Positions 11,036 through 23,200 of a DNA stretch of 64,000 nt are shown one piece after another. The stretch is from Nocardioides sp. B-3 (GTDB lineage: Bacteria; Actinomycetota; Actinomycetes; Propionibacteriales; Nocardioidaceae): assembly GCF_024703895.1 (NCBI RefSeq), contig NZ_CP087968.1:3596001-3660000 (forward strand), in the 5' to 3' direction. How positions within the stretch are numbered: position 1 is the stretch's first letter; each line of letters starts with the position of its first letter. The notes beneath the pieces are model-generated. The model was not told the origin of the DNA, did no database searches, and worked only from the letters and a program-made list of their open reading frames with translations. The position numbers were made by a program, and so were the translations under genes.

Positions 11036-12130
11036 AGAAGCTCACTCACGATGATGGTGCAGCCAGCAGTGAGCGCCCAGATGCGTGGGAAGTCACCCGT
11101 GAACAGCTGGTAGTCGAGTCGTTCCCGGACGAGGCCGAGAACGATCAGGTGCACGCAGAAGATGCTGTACGAGATGTGGCCGAGGTGTCGGACCAGACGG
11201 GCTCCCATCAGACGCATGTAGCCGCCGCCCGGGGGAGCCCAGACTCCGGCCGCCACCGGGAGGAAACCGATGGCGGCGTACACCGGGTTCTTCAACAGCG
11301 CCTCGGAGACGCTGCCCACCTCGAGTGAGACAGGACCGGCGACGGGAGTGGATGCCACCAACATGAGCCCACCCGCCGCGACCCAACACACGCCGGGCTG
11401 TCTGCCGAGCTGCACGAGCCCGGAACCAACCCTCATGAAGGTGCCGTCCCGGTCGCGGACATGCACCGGGGCCAACCACATGCCCGCTGCGAACCACGAG
11501 ACGTAGCCGGGCAGCCACAGGTTGGGCGCCCACGAGGTGACGTTGGAGATCGTGGGGACCACCCACGCGATCCATGAAATGTTGATCACCACCATCATCA
11601 CCGGGCCGAAGCCTGCTCGGCGGGGGCTGGGGCGATGACGTCCGATCATGACCCACATCAGGAACGGGAGAAGGGCGTAGAAGGCGACCTCTGCTCCGAG
11701 ACTCCACATGTGAGTGAGGCCGTACGGGAGGGTGGCGTGAACGTAGGTGTCCGTGAGTGTCAACGAGACAAGCCACGCCCCGATGGTTGAACCCTCGTTG
11801 TCGGGGACGAGAAGGAGAGCCGCCGCGACTGTGATCACGTAGACCGGCATGATTCGCCGGACCCGTTTGAGCGCGTAGTTCGTCAGGTTCGGAGACGGCG
11901 CCTCGAGCTCGGCGCGAGCCCAATATGCTCGCGAGAGCAGAAAACCGGAGAGGACGAAGAAGATCGCAACGCCGACGTCCATCCGTGCGAACAACGTGCC
12001 GAGGGTGCCCCAAGCGAAAGTACTCGCCGGTCTGGAACGCGACGTGGGTGGTCAACACCGCCATGGCGCCGACCGCGCGCAGACCGTCGAGCCCTGCGAA
12101 GTCGGGGTTGAGGTCAGTGCGATTCCTCAT
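10933..12130 (-). CDS. acyltransferase 3 family membrane protein (frameshifted)
   Basis: About 398 residues starting MRNRTDLNPDFAGLDGLRAVGA at ATG 12130. It has the acyltransferase 3 (OafA/YrhL) signature: the conserved N-terminal LDGLRAVGAMAVLTTH, with its catalytic-type His, then VAIFFVLSGFLLSR, and RVRRIMPVYVITVAAALLL in the following helices; about ten hydrophobic segments in all. Such enzymes move acetyl or other acyl groups onto extracytoplasmic sugars. One frame change near 12000 splits the first 45 residues from the rest. The start overlaps the stop of the upstream gene by one base (TGATG), so the two are translationally coupled. Its last 100 bases overlap the end of the AftD homologue on the other strand. 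Confidence 0.88.
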
Positions 12131-13943
12131 CACAGCGGAGCTCCCAGCTTGGTCCCGCCCACTCGGACCTTGTCGATGCACAGCGTGGTGTCCTTGTCGA
12201 GACCGGAGAACGTGATCTCCTCAAAGGAGTCCTCGATCCGCAGGTAGATGTCGTTGAGACCCGATCGGGTCCCTGTCGGCACAACGGTGTCGCCGAGTGT
12301 GATCGTCACCGGCGAGGATGAGCTGGCAAGGTACGCGACGCGCACCCACCACACGAAGTCGAAGGCTCGGCCTGACAACGGAATGGTCTTGCCCTCCTCG
12401 GTGACCTTCCAGCCACAGCCCTTGACCGGCCCCTTCGGCGAGTGAATGACGTCGTCGATGTCGGCTCGATGGAGCAAACCCTGCTCATCGATCATGACCA
12501 AGGACGTCGACACGGAGGGGAACCGCGCTTGCGGAGAGAGCAGCGGCACGAAGTTGGCGGTGTTGTTGGCGGGTGCGGCGATGCTCGCGAACACCCTGTC
12601 GGGAGCGATCTGCGGGACCGGGTCAGTCTGGCCCCGCTGGTCGAGCTGAGCCTTGACCCTCAGCATGTAGTCCCGGCCCGCGTTCTGATGGTGCCAGATA
12701 TCGGCGTACTGCAGACTGCTCGCGACGCCGCCGACTGCGATCGCAAGCAACAGAACCGCGCTCAGCCATGGCGGAACCGCTTGGACCAGCAGTGGGCGCT
12801 CCCGGTCGCCACTGCTCTCGACGGAACCGACGACTGGCATGGTGGCGAGGGCGACAGCGAGTACGAGGATGATCAGCGAATCCAGCGACGTACCGGAGCT
12901 CCATGCCGATGCCTGCCCCGAAGGTTGGAGCTCGAGATCCGAGCAGCAGCAGCACGTCGGCCATGAGGTAGGCGAGTACGAGGACCCATGCGCGCAACGT
13001 TCTCGTGCGGCGCAGCCACAGATAGCCGACCACTAACGTGATGAGGATCCACGCCATCGTCACGGCAGCCATCGGAGGCCCCGCGTAGGCGGTGGGCGGG
13101 GCGAAGTTGTTCCAGACCCACGGACCGCCGACCGCCGTGGAGCCGAACGCCTTTCCGAGCATGGTCCCGACGAGTTGGAGGGCCGGGGTGCCGGTGAAGG
13201 GGCGAGACTGGTCCGTCGTCTGAGCAAGGTAGAGAACGGCATACGCGGCTGCGAGGCCACCCCCCAGCACCAGCGCGGCTGGGTAGCGTCGCGCAACCGT
13301 GTACACCCGCATCCAAGGGCTTCCGCTCGCGAAGTAGGCGAGGGCGAGGAACCCGAGAACGGGGATGATGAGTATCGCCTTGACCCAGAAGAACAACCCT
13401 CCAGCGACCGCCAAACTGCACAGCGCCACCCACTGAAGTCGGCGGGACCGCAAGTACTTCACCCACAGGGTGATCGCGAGGAAATAGCTCACCCGGAGGG
13501 GCAGACCGTTCATGGCTGCCGTCCACCAGATCAGGGAGGGAGTGGCCATCGAGCTGGACAGGTAAAGGATCAGAGGCACGAGGATCATTGGTCGACGGCC
13601 GAAGAGCGTCACGAGCATCCAGACGGCCGAGAGTGCGCCCAGTGCATGCATCACCACGATGGACAGAGCAGCGGCAGTCCAATTCACCAAGCCGGTATGC
13701 CCGACTGCCCGGGCAATGACGTGTCCGCCGGGCATCAAGTTGCCGTTGAAGGGCGTGAGCATCGTGTCGACCGAGGGCCAACTCCCAGCCCCGAGATCCG
13801 GGGAAGTGGAAATCGTCGAGCAGGAACCAGCTGGGGAAGACCATCCACACGCGAAAGGCCACGCTCGCGACGACCATGGCGAGGGCGACGGGGACGACCG
13901 ACTGCTCCGAGAGCCGAAGCCCTTGGGTTGATGCATGACGCAC
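12130..13943 (-). CDS. polytopic membrane protein, possible glycosyltransferase (frameshifted)
   Basis: About 604 residues from GTG 13943. An N-terminal helix (VVPVALAMVVASVAFRVWMVF) leads to a first outside loop containing DDF, followed by about ten more helices and a C-terminal globular part of around 200 residues with Trp- and Tyr-rich strands (near 12640-12130). A helical N-terminal region with an acidic first loop and a soluble C-terminal domain is the plan of GT-C enzymes, but I do not recognise the family. Frame changes lie near 13800 and 12870. It is coupled to the acyltransferase gene (one-base overlap), so the pair may modify the same glycan. It diverges from the DUF3068 gene. Confidence 0.6.
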
Positions 13944-14121
13944 AGTGCTGCCTCCTCCGGCCGCGAATCATGCCACAACGAAGGGGCCCGTCCGGTGTCG
14001 TTGCCCAACCCTCCGGAGGACCCTGCGCGTGCGTGAGCAATCCTGTGGCGATTCCGGTGCCCGGGCTGTCTACCTACTGGTAGCCTTCGGCGACTTATTG
14101 AATCCCGGGAGGGACCTCTTC

Positions 14122-15013
14122 GTGCGCAAGATCATTGGCTGGGTATTGCTCGGCTTGGGTGCGTTCTTGTTGGTGACGGGTCTGCTGGCAACCGTGTGGG
14201 TGCCCCAGCAGGTCGAGCGGACGCCACTCGACGTCGACAGCACCACGCACCTGAGTGGCACCGCCGACAAGCTCAACCCCGCTAGCGGTGAGACCGAAGC
14301 CATTGACGTCAAGGCCACCAGCGTCACCAAGACCGACTCGAAGCGTTCCGACGACGACGTGGTCGTCTTCGTGAACACGACGTGTCTCGTCATCGACGAG
14401 GGCGACGTCCCCGACTGTGTCGACGCGGACGACCCCCGGGAGCGGCTCGTCAGCGCCACGTCCGACGTGTTCTCCACCGACCGCTACGACGCGCTCGCCG
14501 TCAACGGCAAGTACCTCCCCGCCGGTGCCGAGGAGAAGGAGGGCCTCGTCAACAAGTGGCCCTTCAACACCGAGAAGAAGGACTACCAGTACTGGGACGG
14601 CTCGGTCGGCGCCCCCGTGACCGCGGCGTACGACAGCACCGAGGACCTCGACGGTCTCGAGACGTACAAGTTCCACATCCTGCTGGACGAGACGCCCGCC
14701 GAGATCATCGAGGGGGTCCGGGGCACCTACAGCCGGGACAAGTACATCTGGGTCGAGCCGCGTACAGGGTGCCATCGTCAACCGGGAGCAGCACGAGACG
14801 CGGACCCTCGAGGACGGCACACTGGTGCTCGACCTGAACCTTGCGTTCACCGAGGACCAGGTCGCGAGCGGCGTCCGGGACGCCAAGGACAACAAGTCGC
14901 AGATCGACTCGGTCACCGGCACGTTGCCGCTGGTCGGCTTCATCGGCGGCATCCTCGCGCTGCTCGCGGGCGCCTTTCTGGTGTTCGCCGGTCGTAAGGA
15001 AGCCGACGTCTGA
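14122..15013 (+). CDS. DUF3068 (PorA-family type) membrane-anchored protein (frameshifted)
   Basis: About 297 residues from GTG 14122, preceded by GGGAGGGA at 14106-14113. It has an N-terminal helix (IIGWVLLGLGAFLLVTGLLATVWVP), a long extracytoplasmic domain, and a C-terminal helix (LPLVGFIGGILALLAGAFLVFAG) with a short charged tail, so both ends are in the membrane with the body outside. This two-helix layout and the YDSTEDLDGLETYKF region match DUF3068, a family that includes proteins annotated as PorA-like. Function in non-mycolate actinobacteria is unknown. One frame change lies near 14770. A perfect stem-loop follows the stop, so it is probably a single-gene transcript. Confidence 0.8.
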
Positions 15014-15029
15014 TCGTCAGCAATGCCCG

Positions 15030-15069
15030 CGAATGATCCGCCCTTGGCTTGACGGGGGCGGATCATTCG
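15030..15069 (+). terminator. Rho-independent terminator after DUF3068 gene
   Basis: Perfect 14-base inverted repeat CGAATGATCCGCCC (15030-15043) and GGGCGGATCATTCG (15056-15069) with a 12-base loop, followed by ATTTGG. It lies 17 bases after the stop at 15013. Confidence 0.85.
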
Positions 15070-15290
15070 ATTTGGTCATCGTCGACCTGCTACACGTCAG
15101 ATACCCGGGTCTGCACTCGCCAAGTGGCTTTGTCGTGGGTGGTCAGGTTTCCGACGCGGGGTTGGCGGCGAGCATGCGCTCAGCGTCATACCGGGAGTGT
15201 CGTGTAGTCACGACCACCTTCCACGACGACCGTTTCCAGCACGCTCGAAATGAAGACTTCAGGTTCGTAGTGGGATACAGGCCCGCACCT
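15070..15290. other. short intergenic stretch, no gene assigned
   Basis: This 221-base gap lies between the DUF3068 terminator and the stop of the convergent arylsulfotransferase-family gene. One plus-strand frame stays open across it, but it begins inside the terminator stem and has no ribosome binding site. I see no gene in it. Confidence 0.5.
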
Positions 15291-17509
15291 TCAGGAAGCT
15301 CCGATCTTCAGCTGGACGGTGTCCGAGATGCTCGATGTTGTTGCGCTGAACTTCAGCACTCGATCAACCGGAGCGTTCATGCGCACCGTCCGTCTGACCC
15401 TCACGCGGAGAGTGACCGACTGCCCCGGTGTGAGCGAGGGCGTGCGGAGATCACCTCGCAACAGTTTCCAGGTCACGCCCAGCCCCGACAAGGTTGCGGT
15501 GACCCGCACGCCGGGCCTTGCACTGGGTCCCGCGACGGTGAAGGCGGCAGCCTCGGTGCCGTCGTTCTGGATCCGCACCCGCACCACGCGGATGGGGCGG
15601 CGATGCGTCAGCTGGATTCGGCCTCGCTGCTTGACGGCGTAAACATCGTCGCCGATCACGTCTTTGCCGATGATGAGGATGGCATCGGGGCGGGGACCGT
15701 TGGGAACCGTCACGGGAGGTTGGGACGGTGCGGGCCCGGGGCCCGGGCCAGGTGCGGGGGCGAAGCTTGGACTAGGAGCGGGGGCGAGGCTTGGACTAGG
15801 GGCGGGAGCGGGGAGCACGGTGTAGCTGCTGGTGGTCGAGATGGTGTTGCCGGCTCCGTCGTGAGCCGTGACGGTGAACGTGTGATCTCCGGGCGCTCTC
15901 GTGTCCACGGCACTGCCCTCATCGACGGTGCCGACGCAGCCCTTCAGTCCGGAGCCACCGCGGTCGGTACACCCGTAGTCGGCCACGACGTCTTGGCCGA
16001 ACTCGTAGACAGCGCCTGACGGCGGGGTCGTGAGCGCTGCGGTCGGGTCGCTGGTGTCGGGCACTTCTCCTCGGTGGACGCGGTAGCTGCCGTAGCCCTC
16101 CTCCGAGGACAGCTCCCAGATGAGGTTGAAGTCGGAGTCGAGCTCGGTGGCGATGCCGTCGGCGTGGTTCGTCCAACCGATCAGGGTGTTGCCGTTGGGC
16201 AGTCGCTCGGCCGACCCTGCGAAGTGGACGAAACGACCTCCGGGGGGCGCATATGTGCGTCCGACAGTGGCGGTGCCCGCTTCCTCGTCAAGCACGAACT
16301 CGACGACGCGACTCTGGCCGCGACCCACCGCCGGCCCCGAAGGATCCGCCGGGTCCACGCAGAGCGAGTTGACGTCGAAGGATCCGTTGTCGAAGACCAT
16401 GATCGTGGTCGGACCGCCCGGTCGGGGTGACATCGCTGGCCGTGTGCTGCGCGCAGGGGCCGAGGAGAGAGTCGGACGACAGATCGAAGTCACTGAGGCG
16501 GCCACCCAGCCGCCAGACGATGTCTCCTTGAATGAATCCGTCGTGGTCCGTGCGTGCGATCTTGACGATCACGCTGAGGTGGCGCATCGACACCGGGTAG
16601 TCGCCGTCGCTCATGACCTGCACTGAGTTGATGTGGGCGTAGTCGGTCGACGGACTCACGGCCTCGGCCTCGAGGTCGATCGCGCCTTCCCCGGCCGCTG
16701 TTCCACTCGAACGCGACGCCGCCGTCCGGTTGGATCTCCCGGACAACCGCGTCCACGAGGTTGCTACCGCTGCCTCGTGGTTCGTACGCCACCATCACCC
16801 GGTTGCCGTTCGGCAACAGGAGGGAGTCGTGGAAATCGGTGTTGGTCAGACCAACCGTCGAGCGACGTGCGACCTCCTGCAGCTTGTCATCGAGCTCGAC
16901 GATGACGTTGCCGGCCGGCTGGGCGACGTCCCGGCTCACCGAGAAGCTGCCGTCGTGGAGCTGCTTGAAGTCATGGCGGTTTCCCGTATAGGGCGCTACG
17001 AACACGGGTACGCCGTTGCCATCGACTGCTGTCATGAAGCGTGCAGGAACACCGCTGAACGGGTTAAGAGTCAGCAGGGTGTGTCCGGGCTGTGTTGCAA
17101 CGCCAGTCGCACGTGTGCTGGCCAGCTCGGGAAACTCCGCCGGAAGGTAGATATAGGAGTAGGCAGATGTTCCCGAGACGTCCCGGATGATGATCGACAC
17201 CTCGTCACCACTCTCGAGACCGTCCACCCGGACGGGCTCCCGTGCCAAAGCGCCATCGACGAACACTCGTCCGTCCGGGTCGCTCGTGGTAGCCAGAACG
17301 TCCACGACGCCCGCCGTGTCGCTCGTGGAGCGGATGCCGTACCTGCTGGCTCCACGAGAGAACTCGGGATACGTCGTCGTTCCGGCGCCGGCCACGTCGA
17401 TGGCGTGGGCAGGGACGTCGACAGAACCTGCTGGCAGGGCAGGGGCGGTGAGCATCGCGCCTACTACCAATGTCAGCAAGGCGGTCACGACCGAGAGAGA
17501 ACGAGTCAT
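15291..17509 (-). CDS. secreted arylsulfotransferase (ASST) family protein (frameshifted)
   Basis: About 740 residues from ATG 17509. A signal peptide (SLSVVTALLTLVVGAMLTAPALPAG) precedes a beta-propeller-like region with repeated motifs typical of the ASST/aryl sulfotransferase-like fold: GNVIVELDD, TDFHDSLLLPNGNRVM, INSVQVMSDGDYPVSMRH and VHFAGSAERLPNGNTLIGW. A small Ig-like domain with two Cys residues, a Pro/Ala/Ser-rich linker near 15730-15800 and a C-terminal beta-rich domain follow. ASST enzymes move sulfate between phenols, but many actinobacterial members lack proven activity. Frame changes lie near 16690 and 16420. It stands alone between convergent and co-directional neighbours; function beyond the fold is uncertain. 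Confidence 0.78.
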
Positions 17510-17650
17510 GCGGTGAGGCTACGGGGCTGACCCGGGGCACGTTCCCGCTTCGTCAGACTTCCTGCGATTCCCGGGCGTCGACGAGCCGTTGTTGCGGAGC
17601 GGCCGGTCGATGACGACTTCGCTGGAACCCAGAGCTGGTGTTGGGCGCGG

Positions 17651-18464
17651 TCACGTCCTGTCGGCGACGAAGATCGCCGTCCCGGGCGTGAGCAGCCCGC
17701 GCGTGCGTGACCAGCCGCCCCACACGCGGTCGTGGTCGGCGGGCCACTCGGGCTCGACGAGGTTGCTGAGGTTGAAGCCACGGGCCGCCGGGAGGCGCAC
17801 CCAGTCGCCGAGGGTGCGGTGGTGTTCGACGTACGACACGACGCCCGAGGCGTCATCGATTTCGACGTAGGGAGTGCGGTCCCAGTAGGACTGGGATGCA
17901 GTCAGGCCGCCGACGCCCGGGTCGTCGGGGAACATCCACCGGGTCGGGTGAGTGATGGAGAAGGCGAACCGGCCGCCGGGGCGTAGCACGCGGGTCGTCT
18001 CGTCGAGCGCCTGCTCGATGTCGGCGACGAACTGGAGCGCTCCGAACGAGCAGAAGACGATGTCGAAGGAGCTGTCCGCGAAGGGCAGGTGTGTCGCCGT
18101 CGCGCGCACGGACGGGACCGCGACACCGGTGTTCTCGTCGAGGCGGCGGCTGTGCTGGAGCTGGCGGTGGGACAGGTCGAGGCCGATGGCCCGTCCGCCC
18201 CGGGGTCCGGACCCAGCGCGAGCACTGGCCGGCGCCGGACCCGACCTCGAGCACGTCCTTGTCCTTGACCGGGCCGAGGATGCCGAGGTCGGCCTCGGTC
18301 TGCCCCTCGGGCCCCCAGACGAAGCCGGAGTCGCCGAGGAAGTCCCCGTGCGTCGCCCGGTATTCGTCGGCGTAGCGGTCCCAGTCCGGGCCGTTCGCCC
18401 GCCGCGACTCGCTCTCGTCGACGGCGCGGCGTTCGACCCGGACCGACTGCGGCAGATGATCCAC
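17651..18464 (-). CDS. class I SAM-dependent methyltransferase (frameshifted)
   Basis: About 271 residues from GTG 18464 (VDHLPQSVRVERRAVDE). SAM motif I is DVLEVGSGAGQCSRW and the post-I and motif II/III regions are ATHLPFADSSFDIVFCSFGALQFV and RVLRPGGRFAFSITHPTRW, as in the Methyltransf_11 group. The conserved N-terminal region with WDRYADEYRATHGDFLGD is shared by a common actinobacterial subfamily of unknown substrate. One frame change near 18200 separates the first 85 residues from the rest. It lies 34 bases upstream of the end of the repeat protein gene and 141 bases after the arylsulfotransferase gene start, so it is likely transcribed on its own. Confidence 0.88.
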
Positions 18465-18498
18465 GTCCTGACGGTATCGCCCGCCGCGCCTGCGTGCG

Positions 18499-20101
18499 TC
18501 AGCCGCGGGTGTCGTCCGGGCCCGACTTGATGCGTGTCGGGTCGGATCCGAAGCGGATCTCACGGCCGTCGCTGGTGCCGCCGGTGTCGGTGTCACACCG
18601 CATCGGACTGGTCTTGCGCCGCTTCCACTTCTTGTTCTTCTTGCCGGTGCGCTCGTCGCCGTCCTTGATCTTGTCGCGGTCGGTGTCGGCCTTGGCCGGG
18701 TTGCTCCGCACCCGACCGATGTTGACGGTCTTGCCCTTGCGGTTGACCACGACCTTCTGCTTGATGCGGTAACCCCTCGCCTCGACACCGTCGTTGATCC
18801 GGTCGCCGTCGGTGTCCTTGGACAGCGGGTTCGTCTTCACGACGATCGAGCGCTTGGTGCCGGTACGACACGCCATGAACGGGCCCTTGACCCGCACGCC
18901 GGTGACTTCCTCGCCGTCGGTCAGGGTGTCGTTGTCCGTGTCGGGATCATCGGGGGTCGGTGCCGAGCTTGGTCTCGCGGACGTTGGTGAGGCCGTCACC
19001 GTCGCGGTCCGGATTGTCGGTCGCCGGGGTTGTGGCTGTGGGGCTCGGGGTCGGAGTGGCTCGGTTGCAGGTGACACCGCCGACGGGAGCCTCGGCGCGA
19101 ACGTCCATGGGAGCCGGGGACAGCGACACATCAGCGACCTGTGTGGTGGCGAGCGTGAGGTCCACGTCGACTCTCAGGAGAGCCTGCAGGCTGGCCGCGG
19201 CAGTCGCACCGGTGCTGGCGTTGGTGAGCCCGAACCCGGTGACGGTCACGCTCGTGTTGAGGCCGGGGATCGCGATGGGGACGGTGACCGGGCTGCCGTT
19301 GAGGGGCACCGGAATCGCGGGCGCGCTCGCCAGCAGGACTCGGACCGTCGGGGGCGAGTCGAAGGCCGCGGTCCCCGTGGTGCCGTCGGAGTGGGCGCGC
19401 AGCACCACCGGACTGGTCACCCTGACCACTGCCCGGCCGCCGAAGAGCGAGACATCACCAACGGTCGTGGTGGTGACGGCCTCGACGTCCGAGCCGCCGA
19501 CCGCGTCGTCGACGAGGGCGGTGACGGTGCGGACTCGGGATGCACCGACCGAGGCGATGGATGACGGAGCGCCGGGTACGGCGCTGAGGTCACCGACCGT
19601 GGTCTGCGCCAGCGAGGTGAGCGAGTCGGAGTACACACGCTGTCCGGCGACGGCCACCGGGCAAGCCGTCGCGGAGGCGTAGTCGGCCGGGACGCTTCCC
19701 TCGATGAGTCCGGGTTTGAGCAGCGGGTTCGGCGGGATGGGAAGGAGGCTGCGCGACGTCGGACCAGAGCGCGGTGGAGCCGTAGCAGTCACCGAATCGA
19801 CATCCAGTGGCACGTTGTCCAGCAAGGCGGAGCCGTCAAGGTTCGCGGACTCGGCGCGAGAGTTCGGTGCTGCCGTCGTCGAGTCGACCGATCCGGACGA
19901 GTGGCCGAGTCGGACGGATGCCAAAGAGCCTGCCGGCACCGGGGTCGCGTCCAGCGCCACGATGTCACCGTGGGCGGCCGCCTTGTACGCCGCTGGCAGC
20001 GTCACGCCCAGAGCGGGTTGCTGCACGGCGATCGCAGCCGTGATGCCGGTCAGGAGCAAGCTGAGAAGGAGCGCGTTGAGCCCGGGTCCCCGTGGATGCA
20101 T
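18499..20101 (-). CDS. secreted protein with Ca-binding TSP3-like repeats, paralogue A (frameshifted)
   Basis: About 534 residues from ATG 20101, with ribosome binding site GGGGAAG. The signal peptide is followed by a roughly 350-residue beta-rich domain with many Thr, Val and Ser residues, which resembles the choice-of-anchor P type, with a Cys pair. Then come Asp-rich repeats (DPDTDNDTLTDGEE, DTDGDRINDGVE, DTDRDKIKDGDE) like thrombospondin type 3 or dockerin calcium loops, and a basic C-terminal module (KNKKWKRRKTS... GREIRFGSDPTRIKSG). The same C-terminal module closes the next gene upstream. One frame change lies near 18957. It is probably an exported surface protein that needs calcium for folding; no sortase motif is visible. 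Confidence 0.78.
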
Positions 20102-20171
20102 GTGATCTTCCCCGTCGTCGATGATTCCTGCTACTTGACGCGTCAACGAACGGGATGCGAGGGCAGTACTG

Positions 20172-20209
20172 CCAGCGCCCCGACCGGTCTAGACCGGTCG
20201 GGGCGCTGG
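20172..20209. terminator. 38-base perfect palindrome between paralogues
   Basis: A perfect palindrome of two 19-base arms, CCAGCGCCCCGACCGGTCT and its complement, with no loop. It lies 57 bases after the stop of paralogue B and 70 bases before the start of paralogue A on the minus strand, a position expected for the terminator of B. No T run follows. A second short palindrome, GGCAGTACTGCC (20162-20173), adjoins it. Confidence 0.65.
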
Positions 20210-20265
20210 TAGAGGAGCCCGGGCGCCGGAACGGAGTCCGACGCCCAGCGAGTGTGCAACTGATT

Positions 20266-23200
20266 TCAGCCGCCCGAGGTGAACTCCCTGCGCGGATTCC
20301 GGGCCCGCGACTCGAGGTCGTTCGGGCCCGACTTGATGCGAGTCGGGTCGGAGCCCAGCTTGACCTCGCGGCCGTCGTTGACGCCGCCGCCGTCGGTGTC
20401 GCACTTGCTCGGGTCGGTCTTGCGGCGCTTGTACTTCTTGTTCGCCGAGCCCGTCCTCTCCGCCTTGTCCGACAAGCCGTCCTTGTCGGTGTCGGCCTTG
20501 GTCGGGTTGGACCGCGTCTTGCCGATGGTCAGCGTGCCGCCGTCCCCCGGTCACGAAGACGACCTGCTTGATCCGATAGCCCTTGACCTCGCGGCCGTCG
20601 CCATGGCCGTCCCTGTCCGTGTCCTTGACGAGGGGGTTGGTGGTGACCCGGATCTTGTTCGTGGCCTTCTTCCCGCAGACCTCAGAAACGCTCCCTGACG
20701 GTCATCCCGTTGACCTCAGGGACCGTCCTTCAGGCCGTCGTTGTCGGTGTCGGGGTCCAACGGATCGCTCTTGGTCGTGTTCACTTCCTGACCGTCGTTG
20801 AGCCCGTCGCCGTCGGAGTCGGCCTTGAGCGGGTCGGTCCCGGTGCCCTTGTCGGGTCCGGTGCCGTCGTGGTCGACCTCCTCGCCGTCGGTGAGGCCGT
20901 CGTTGTCGGTGTCGGGATCGCCGGGGTTGGTGCCGGGCTTGGTCTCGTCGGTGTTGGGCAGTCCGTCGCCGTCGCTGTCCGGGTTGGCCGGAGCTGCGAT
21001 CGTGAAGGTCACCGTGTCAGCGGGCGAGGTGTTGCCCGCCGCATCGGTGGCCGTCGCGGTGAATGTGTGCTGGCCCACCGGCAGCGCGGTCGTCGGCGTA
21101 CAGCTCCAGTTGCCTGACGGGTCGGCGACCGCCGTACAGACGAGCACGCCGCCCTCGGTGACGGTGACCGTCGCACCGGGCTCGGCAGTGCCCGTGACGG
21201 TGGGCGTCGTGTCAGCCGTCGAACTGCCCTCGGCCGGCGACGTGATCACCGGAGCGGCGGGGGCGTGGTGTCGACGGGAGCGACATCGTCGGACGGCGTC
21301 GAGACCGGCTCGGTGCCGTTGAGCACTTCCTGACCGTCGTTGACGCCGCCGTCGTCGGTGTCGGCATCGCGGGGATCGGTCCCGGTCCCGGTGTCTGCTC
21401 CGGCACCGTCCGTGTCGACCTCGGCGCCGTCGCTGAGACCGTCGTCGTCGGTGTCGAAGTCCAGCGGGTCGGTGCCGTAGGTGATGACCTCGGCACCGTC
21501 ACGCAGGCCGTCACCGTCGGTGTCGGGGTTGGTCGGGTCGGTCCCGTACATGGCCTCGGCGCCGTCGCTGAGGCCGTCGCCGTCGGTGTCAGTGTTGTCG
21601 GGGTCGGTCGCGGGCACCGTGCCGGTCTCGGTGGCATCGGCGAGGCCGTCGCCGTCGCTGTCACCGGCGACAGGAGCGTCATCGGCGGGTGTGGCGACAG
21701 GGTCGGTGCCGGACCACGCCTCAGGTCCGTCCTGTACGCCGCCCCCGTCCGTGTCAGGGTCCAGCGGGTCCGTCCCTGTGCCGGTGTCGGGGCCGGCCGC
21801 ATCGGTGTCAACCTCTTCGCCGTCAGGTCAGGCCGTCGCCGTCGGTGTCGGCCATGGCGGGGTCGGTTCCCGTGGTCGCCTCTTCAGCATCGGTGAGTCC
21901 GTCGCCGTCCGCGTCGCCGGAGACCGGAGCGTCGTCCGCACCGGCCAACGGGTCGGTGCCGGCCCAGACCTCGGCGCCGTCCGGGGCGCCGCCGTCATCG
22001 GTGTCGGCATCGAGGGGATCGGTGCCGGTGCCGGTGTCGGGTCCGGCTCCATCCGTGTCCAGCTCGGCGTCGTCGCCCAGCCCGTCGCCGTCGGTGTCGC
22101 CGCGCAGCGGGTCGGTGCCCGTGCCGGTGTCCGGGCCGGCGCCGTCGGAGTCGACCTCCCGGCCGTCGGTCAGGCCGTCGCCGTCCGTGTCGGGATTGGT
22201 GGGGTCGGTGCCCGCGGTCGCCTCATCGACATCCGAGAGACCGTCGCCGTCGGTGTCGACGGGGGCGCACTCGACGCCGCCGGTGGGCGCCGTCGCGTCG
22301 GCCGTGAGCGGCAGCAGGCCGATGTGCACGTCAGCGAGCGCGGTGCCGAGCACCGGGGCGTCGACGGTGACGTCGATCGAGAGCACGGCGGGGATCGTCG
22401 CGCCGGTGGCCGTCGTCGTCGGAGCGTCGAGGACGCTCACGTTGATCTCCGCTGTCGCGACGCCGGGGATCGTGATCGGACCACTGCCGCCGCTGCCACC
22501 ATTGCCACCGCTGGAGATGATGAGCGGGGCCTGACCAGCCACGGTGAGTGTCACGTCGGGCGCCGTGTATTCCACGGTGCGGGTCGCGCCGTCGTGGGTG
22601 ACCACGAGCTTCGTCGGGTTGGTGACGGTCACGGTCGCGGTGGGAACTCCCGAGACTGTCAGCAGGTTGATGTCTCCGACGGTGCCTTCGGCCGTGGCGC
22701 GCACGCTGTTCGTGCTGCCGCTGGGGATCAGCTCCACTGTGCCGGTGGTCGTGATCACGCCGAGCTCGGCGGCCGTGAGGGTGGGCACCGGGTTGTCGGC
22801 AACGGTGGTCGCGTCCACCCGGGTGAACGACTGCGCGAGGGGTGTGCCGGCCGGAACGCAGGCGAGGTCGCCCGCCCAAGCGGCAGACGTCGCGCCCGAC
22901 CCTGCCTCCAGCGAGACCGCCGGTGCCAACTCGGTCACCGGCAGGAACGTACCCGAGTCGGCGGCCGGCCCGGCGGGCTGCTCGGAGGTGGTATTCCTCG
23001 ATCGGGATCGAGGTGCCGAGCACCGCCGGATCGAGGTTGGAAGCCGTCGCCGACGTCTTCACGGCAGCGGTGCTGTCGACGGCGGTCGTCTCGTGACCGG
23101 AGATCACGTGGGTCTCGTTCGCACCTCCCAGCAGGACAGTGATGTCTTCCGGGTCGCTGTGCGTGGAGCCTGAGTAGGCCGCTGGTAGTGGCGCAGCCGT

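Noticed and set aside
15033..15290. Open plus-strand frame starting at ATG 15033
   Set aside because: It begins within the stem of a strong terminator, lacks a ribosome binding site and has no family likeness.
20716..22260. Regular repeats in the Ca-loop DNA that look at first like a CRISPR-type or satellite array
   Set aside because: The repeats are in codon register and translate to DTDGDGLSDG-type loops; there are no unique spacers and no cas genes.
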